Shown in pieces: positions 60,094 to 64,000 of a stretch of DNA of 64,000 nucleotides. The stretch is taken from positions 620,001 through 684,000 of the forward strand of contig NZ_OZ244708.1 of NCBI RefSeq assembly GCF_965218915.1, given 5' to 3'. This stretch comes from Novosphingopyxis sp965218915 (GTDB lineage: Bacteria; Pseudomonadota; Alphaproteobacteria; Sphingomonadales; Sphingomonadaceae). The notes under the pieces are model-generated. The model made no database searches and had not been told where the DNA came from. It saw only the letters and a list, made by a program, of their open reading frames with translations. The position numbers were made by a program, and so were the translations under genes. Position 1 is the first letter of the stretch, and every line of letters starts with the position of its first letter.

Positions 60094-61020
60094 ATGCCCA
60101 GAATTTTCATCGACGGCGCCGCCGGCACGACCGGCCTCGAAATCCGTGAGCGGTTGGCGGAGCGCGCGGCCTACGAACCGATCACGCTCGGCGAAGCGGA
60201 TCGCAAGGACATCCGCAAACGGCGCGAGGCGATCGACGCGGCCGATATCGTGATCCTCTGCCTGCCCGATGAAGCCGCCCGCGAGGCGGTGGCATGGGGG
60301 GGCGAGAAAACGCGCTTCATCGATGCCTCCAGCGCGCACCGCATCGATCCTGACTGGAGCTATGGTTTCGCCGAACTGGCGCCGGGGCGGCGTGAAGCGA
60401 TCGCCGGTGCCCGGCTGGTCTCCAATCCCGGCTGTTATCCAACGGGATTTCTCGCGCTCGTCGCGCCTTTGGTCGCGCGCAGACTGCTCTTGGCGGACTG
60501 GCCATATAGCATCCACGCCATGTCGGGCTATTCGGGCGGCGGCAAGGCGCTGATCGAACGTTTCGGGCAGGCCGATGCGCCCGCGTTTCGCAGCTATGGT
60601 CTGTCGCTCGATCATAAGCATCTGCCTGAAATGCGCGTCCATGCCGGGCTGAAAGAGACGCCGATCTTCGCGCCGGCGGTGGTTCCGGGGTTTCGCGGGA
60701 TGCAGGTGGAGGTGCCGGTTCCGCTTGCGGCGATGCCGGCAGCGGCCGGCGCCGATGCGCTCGTCGATGCCCTGGCGGAGCATTATGACGGCGAGGCGCT
60801 GGTTACCGTGCATCGCGGCGAAACGCCGGACGAACTGCTGATCGCGCGCGATGCGCCGCGGTCGGATCGGCTCGATCTCCACGTCTTCGCCAGCGCCGAT
60901 GGCCGCCGGGTACGGTTGATCGCCACGCTCGACAATCTCGGCAAGGGCGCGAGCGGGGCGGCGGTGCAGAATCTCAATCTGATGGCGGGAGAGCCGGAAA
61001 CCGAAGGGCTATGGCTTTAG
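60094..61020 (+). CDS. argC: N-acetyl-gamma-glutamyl-phosphate reductase (type 2)
   Basis: NADPH-dependent step in arginine biosynthesis. It has 308 residues from the ATG at 60094 (MPRIFIDGAAGTTGLEIRER). Active-site Cys in VSNPGCYPTGFLALVAP, Rossmann loop GAAGTTG, and the C-terminal FASADGRRVRLIATLDNLGK. The short type-2 form is about 310 residues. The frame opens at 60058 but the family starts at MPRIFIDG. It is not linked to other arg genes here. Confidence 0.95.
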   Translation: MPRIFIDGAAGTTGLEIRERLAERAAYEPITLGEADRKDIRKRREAIDAADIVILCLPDEAAREAVAWGGEKTRFIDASSAHRIDPDWSYGFAELAPGRREAIAGARLVSNPGCYPTGFLALVAPLVARRLLLADWPYSIHAMSGYSGGGKALIERFGQADAPAFRSYGLSLDHKHLPEMRVHAGLKETPIFAPAVVPGFRGMQVEVPVPLAAMPAAAGADALVDALAEHYDGEALVTVHRGETPDELLIARDAPRSDRLDLHVFASADGRRVRLIATLDNLGKGASGAAVQNLNLMAGEPETEGLWL

Positions 61021-61038
61021 CAGGTCAGGCCAGCGGCA

Positions 61039-61248
61039 TTAGTGGACCGTGCCTTGGACTCGCGCCGCCGACAGCAGCACGATGAGCCGTTCGATCTGAC
61101 GCCAGCGGCAGAATTGCAGGGCATTTCCGATGGTACGGCTGCTTTCGGCGCGCTCGGCGGCCTCCAGGCCGGCTTCGGGCCCGAAGCTGCGGATCAACAT
61201 CTCGGCCTCGGTCACATCGTCGCGCTTCAGGAAAATCGGTGCCTGCAT
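61039..61248 (-). CDS. Conserved hypothetical protein (69 aa)
   Basis: Begins MQAPIFLKRDDVTEAEMLIR, with GGGAG five bases upstream. A small helical, soluble protein, with NALQFCRWRQIERLIVLLSA near its C-terminus. No family is recognised. It converges with argC and is divergent from the following two-TM protein. Confidence 0.72.
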   Translation of the reverse strand: MQAPIFLKRDDVTEAEMLIRSFGPEAGLEAAERAESSRTIGNALQFCRWRQIERLIVLLSAARVQGTVH

Positions 61249-61395
61249 ATAAGCTCCCTGGGGCAAAGGTCGAGGCCCGCGGCCCGGTGCGAAGCTTCTA
61301 TATTCGACCGGTGGACGAAGCGTGGAACACCATGGTTGACGACCAGTTGACGCTTCTCCTTGCCCGCGCGGAGCTCCCATGCGAAGCGATCCAGC

Positions 61396-61575
61396 ATGGC
61401 ATCGCCTCCCACCAAAAACCCCGTTGCCGGTGGTTTCTTCATCGCCGCGGGCATGCTCGGCGGCGCGGTTCTGGGAACATTTCGGGGGCAGCCGTCGCTT
61501 TACATGGTGATCGGACTAGGAATCGGATGCGCGATCGCGCTTGCAATCTGGCTGATCGACCGCGCGCGGGGTTGA
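61396..61575 (+). CDS. Small two-TM membrane protein (59 aa)
   Basis: Begins MASPPTKNPVAGGFFIAAGM. Two hydrophobic segments, GGFFIAAGMLGGAVLGTF and LYMVIGLGIGCAIALAIWLI, are separated by RGQPS; the end is basic (DRARG). A small inner-membrane protein of unknown role. The upstream frame (to 61360) lacks a better start. Confidence 0.65.
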   Translation: MASPPTKNPVAGGFFIAAGMLGGAVLGTFRGQPSLYMVIGLGIGCAIALAIWLIDRARG

Positions 61576-61646
61576 GCCTTTGCATACCAAATCGAATTGC
61601 TGGGCGGCGACTTGCCACGCCGGGCCGTGCGGATTACCTCTGAACC

Positions 61647-63002
61647 ATGCTCAAACATATTCGCAACCTCGCCATTATCGCCGTCGTTCTCGCGATTGGG
61701 GTTGCGTTCTGGATTACCCGGCCCGACGAGGCGCAGGTCCCGATGGACGAGATGGTCGGGGTCGATCCCGTGCTCGGCGATCCGCGGCCGCAGATGGTGC
61801 CCACCGTCGATATCGCCGAAGTCGCGCGGTGGAGCGAGGATCAGAAGCCGGCCGCCGCCGCGGGGTTGACCGTTGCGCGCTTCGCCGACGGTCTCGATCA
61901 TCCGCGCAATCTCTACACCATGCCGAACGGCGATATCCTGGTGGCCGAAACGAACAGTCCGCCGCGCGAGAATGGCGGGATTCAAGGCTGGGTGATGAAG
62001 CATCTGCTCGGCCGCGCCGGTGCCGACACGCCATCGGCCAACCGCATCACCTTGCTGCGCGACAGCGATGGCGACGGCGAGGTGGATTTGCGCTCGACTT
62101 TTCTCAAGGGGTTGAACTCGCCCTTCGGGATGGCCGTGATCGGTGACAAATTCTACGTCGCCGATACCGATGCGCTGCTGGTCTTTCCCTATCGGCCCGA
62201 TGCGACCGAGATTAGCGCGAAAGGGCGCAAGCTTTATGGGCTGAACGCGATGGCGCCGAACACCCACTGGACGCGCAATCTGGCGGTGAGCCCGGACCAG
62301 AAGAAGCTTTACATCGCGGTCGGATCGAACAGCAATATCGGCGACAACGGGCTCGACAGCGAACGGGGCCGGGCGATGGTGATCGAATATGATCTCACCA
62401 CCGGCAAGGCGATCCCCCTCGCCACCGGCATGCGCAACCCGGTGGGTCTCGCTTTCTATCCTGGCAGCGATATTTTATGGGCGGTCGTGAACGAGCGCGA
62501 CATGCTCGGATCGGATCTGGTCCCCGATTATCTGGCGGAAGTCGAATTCGGCGCGGATTACGGATGGCCGTGGCATTATTGGGGCGGATATACCGATCCC
62601 CGCGTAAAGCCAGCACGGCCCGAAAAGCGTCAGTATGAGCGGCGCCCGGACTATTCGCTCGGCCCCCATGTCGCGGCGCTTGGGCTGGTCTTTGCCGATA
62701 GGACGAGACTGGGCGGAAGCTTTGCCAATGGCGCCTTTGTCGCGCGGCACGGCAGCTGGAACCGCGAGCCGCCATCGGGTTACGATGTGATCTTCGTGCC
62801 GTTCCGCAATGCCAGGCCGGTCGGCAAGCAGATCGAGATACTCTCCGGCTTTCTCGACCAGAACGGCGATGCGCACGGCCGCCCGACCATGCTTGCCGCC
62901 GACAAGACCGGTGCGCTGCTGGTCAGCGACGATGTCGGCAATGTGATATGGCGCGTTACGCCGGACGCTTCCGCACCGGCAGCCAGCGGCAGCGTGCGCT
63001 GA
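61647..63002 (+). CDS. PQQ-type sugar (sorbosone-like) dehydrogenase
   Basis: 451 residues. An N-terminal membrane anchor or signal (LAIIAVVLAIGVAFWI) is followed by a six-bladed beta-propeller: FADGLDHPRNLYTMPNGDIL, LNSPFGMAVIGDKFYVAD, GMRNPVGLAFYPGSDILWAV, and the ADYGWPWHYWGG and GGSFANGAFVARHGSWNR segments. This fits the GSDH/sorbosone dehydrogenase superfamily, periplasmic quinoproteins that oxidise aldoses. The exact sugar and PQQ dependence are inferred. Confidence 0.9.
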   Translation: MLKHIRNLAIIAVVLAIGVAFWITRPDEAQVPMDEMVGVDPVLGDPRPQMVPTVDIAEVARWSEDQKPAAAAGLTVARFADGLDHPRNLYTMPNGDILVAETNSPPRENGGIQGWVMKHLLGRAGADTPSANRITLLRDSDGDGEVDLRSTFLKGLNSPFGMAVIGDKFYVADTDALLVFPYRPDATEISAKGRKLYGLNAMAPNTHWTRNLAVSPDQKKLYIAVGSNSNIGDNGLDSERGRAMVIEYDLTTGKAIPLATGMRNPVGLAFYPGSDILWAVVNERDMLGSDLVPDYLAEVEFGADYGWPWHYWGGYTDPRVKPARPEKRQYERRPDYSLGPHVAALGLVFADRTRLGGSFANGAFVARHGSWNREPPSGYDVIFVPFRNARPVGKQIEILSGFLDQNGDAHGRPTMLAADKTGALLVSDDVGNVIWRVTPDASAPAASGSVR

Positions 63003-63099
63003 GCGCGACCCCGCTTGACTTTGACGAGGCCGATCCCTAACTCCGGTCGGCCTCAAATCCCGTACATCCCCCCGTACATTCCAGAGCATAGGAGCCGTC

Positions 63100-63435
63100 A
63101 TGGCGCGTGTAACCGTTGAAGATTGTGTCGACAAGGTCTCGAACCGTTTCGATCTGGTCCTCTTCGCCGCCGAGCGCGCGCGCGAGATTTCCGGCGGCGC
63201 CGATCTGACGATCGATCGCGACCGGGACAAAAACCCCGTCGTCGCGCTGCGCGAAATCGCCGAGCAGACGGTCAAGCCCAAGCATCTCGAAGAAGGTCTC
63301 GTCCAGTCGCTGCAAAAGGTGCAGGTCGATGATGACGACGAGATCGAGGAAGTGAGCTCGCTCAGCCAGTCCGCCGAGGCGCTTCGCGTCACCGCCGCGG
63401 CGCCGGCCCGCTCGGCGGGCGTCGCGCGCGACTGA
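63100..63435 (+). CDS. rpoZ: RNA polymerase omega subunit
   Basis: Small subunit that stabilises beta-prime and takes part in ppGpp binding in some bacteria. The 111 residues begin MARVTVEDCVDKVSNRFDLV. The omega core is VLFAAERAREISGGA...PVVALREIAEQTV. The C-terminal half is acidic (DDDDEIEEVSS). AGGAG lies six bases before the ATG. Transcribed alone, converging with the TPR gene. Confidence 0.95.
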   Translation: MARVTVEDCVDKVSNRFDLVLFAAERAREISGGADLTIDRDRDKNPVVALREIAEQTVKPKHLEEGLVQSLQKVQVDDDDEIEEVSSLSQSAEALRVTAAAPARSAGVARD

Positions 63436-63468
63436 AAAATCGGCCCGGCGAGGACGGGCGGTCGCCGC

Positions 63469-63996
63469 TCAGCTTTTGAGTTTCCATATCCGGGCTTCCA
63501 ACGGCAATTCGGGATCCGCCATAATCGCCTGATCCTGAAGGCGCTGTCCGTCTTTTCCGCCCGCGGCCAAGCCGATGAAATAGCGCGCATGCTGGGCGTC
63601 CGGATTGGTCAGAAGCGCAGACCGCCAGTCTTCCATTGCTTCCTCCCTGCGGTCCTTCCGCCAATAGATCAGGCCACGATTTTCCAGCGCGGCATAGCTG
63701 CTCTCGCTGAGCTCGGCGGCGCGGGTGCAGTCCTTCAGCGCGCTGTCCAGAGCCAGGCCGTAACCCGCTTTGAGTTCGCAGCTTGCGCGGTATAGTTCGG
63801 CATCTCCCGGCTTGGCGTCGAACGCCGCGCCCAGCAGCGCCAGTGCTTCCTCGCTCTTACCGCTCTGCGCCAGCGCGTTCGCGCGTACGATAGCGATATC
63901 CTTCCGCTCGACGCCCGCCGACTCGAACTCGTCCGCTGCGGACAGCATTTCTTCCGGACGGTGGTGGAGCCACAGGATTTTCGCCATTTCCCGCAT
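63469..63996 (-). CDS. TPR-type protein, possibly 5'-truncated
   Basis: 175 residues from an ATG at 63996, but the frame stays open to the window edge, so the gene may start beyond it. TPR-like helices: DIAIVRANALAQSGKSEEAL, AAFDAKPGDAELYRASCELK, SYAALENRGLIYWRKDRREE. TPRs mediate protein-protein contacts. Partner unknown. Confidence 0.78.
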   Translation of the reverse strand: MREMAKILWLHHRPEEMLSAADEFESAGVERKDIAIVRANALAQSGKSEEALALLGAAFDAKPGDAELYRASCELKAGYGLALDSALKDCTRAAELSESSYAALENRGLIYWRKDRREEAMEDWRSALLTNPDAQHARYFIGLAAGGKDGQRLQDQAIMADPELPLEARIWKLKS

Positions 63997-64000
63997 GGTT

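Overview
The window is chromosomal, high-GC alphaproteobacterial DNA, most like a sphingomonad (Sphingomonadaceae). This is inferred from gene content: hisBHAF beside a CIRCE-controlled groESL, an aroQ-accB-accC operon, alpha-type SspB, single-cysteine DksA, DUF2794 and RcnB-like proteins, and spacers packed with short palindromic repeats. I cannot fix the genus. I found no rRNA, tRNA, CRISPR array, prophage or complete insertion sequence.

Layout. 1-4.2 kb: the end of gmk, an MscS channel, fumC and sspB (minus strand). 4.2-9.8 kb: hisB-hisH-hisA-hisF then groES-groEL (plus). 9.8-13 kb: a nested repeat element in the groEL terminator, a Uma2-type nuclease, a fasciclin protein and OxyR. 13-25.5 kb: cysE, a short-chain dehydrogenase, isovaleryl-CoA dehydrogenase with two coupled small membrane proteins, TonB, a FrnE-like oxidoreductase, an aldo/keto reductase, aroQ-accB-accC and thiS-thiG. 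25.6-34.3 kb: a LytS/LytR-type two-component pair, a PfpI protein, a Na+/amino-acid symporter, and YqaA, SOUL, VOC and RcnB-like proteins. 34.5-45.2 kb: an M1 peptidase, an ABC-F ATPase, a BaiN-type flavoprotein, and the four-gene Anbu system (ATP-grasp, alpha-E, transglutaminase, Anbu) followed by pgl. 45.2-52.5 kb: PilZ, DksA, a Ser/Gly-rich CTERM surface protein, a host-attachment-like protein, surE, a degenerate NlpD, a K+ channel and DUF1761. 52.6-64 kb: rimO, a P450 with a Baeyer-Villiger-type monooxygenase, an M17 aminopeptidase, MarR, argC, a PQQ-type sugar dehydrogenase, rpoZ and a TPR protein.

The spacers carry about 25 dispersed repeats that sort by eye into families. Family A: paired hairpins ending in GTCATtCC/GGaATGAC. 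Family B: GTCATTGCGAG/CGCAATGAC. Family C: CTGAGCTTGTCGAAG-type arms. Family D: GGGATAGGCTCC or CCCCGGC hairpins. Family E: CCCCTCCCGC-type arms. Two spacers hold a further MITE-like element with GGCGATTATG termini.

The most notable points are: (1) a three-level nested element at 9864-10121, flanked by an 8-bp direct repeat and sitting in the groEL terminator T-tract; (2) the Anbu/ATP-grasp cluster, a conserved but poorly understood peptide ligation/degradation system; (3) a likely repeat-derived peptide inside HisF; (4) a Ser-rich protein with a VPAP-type sorting tail; and (5) a possible frameshifted gene at a G7 tract.
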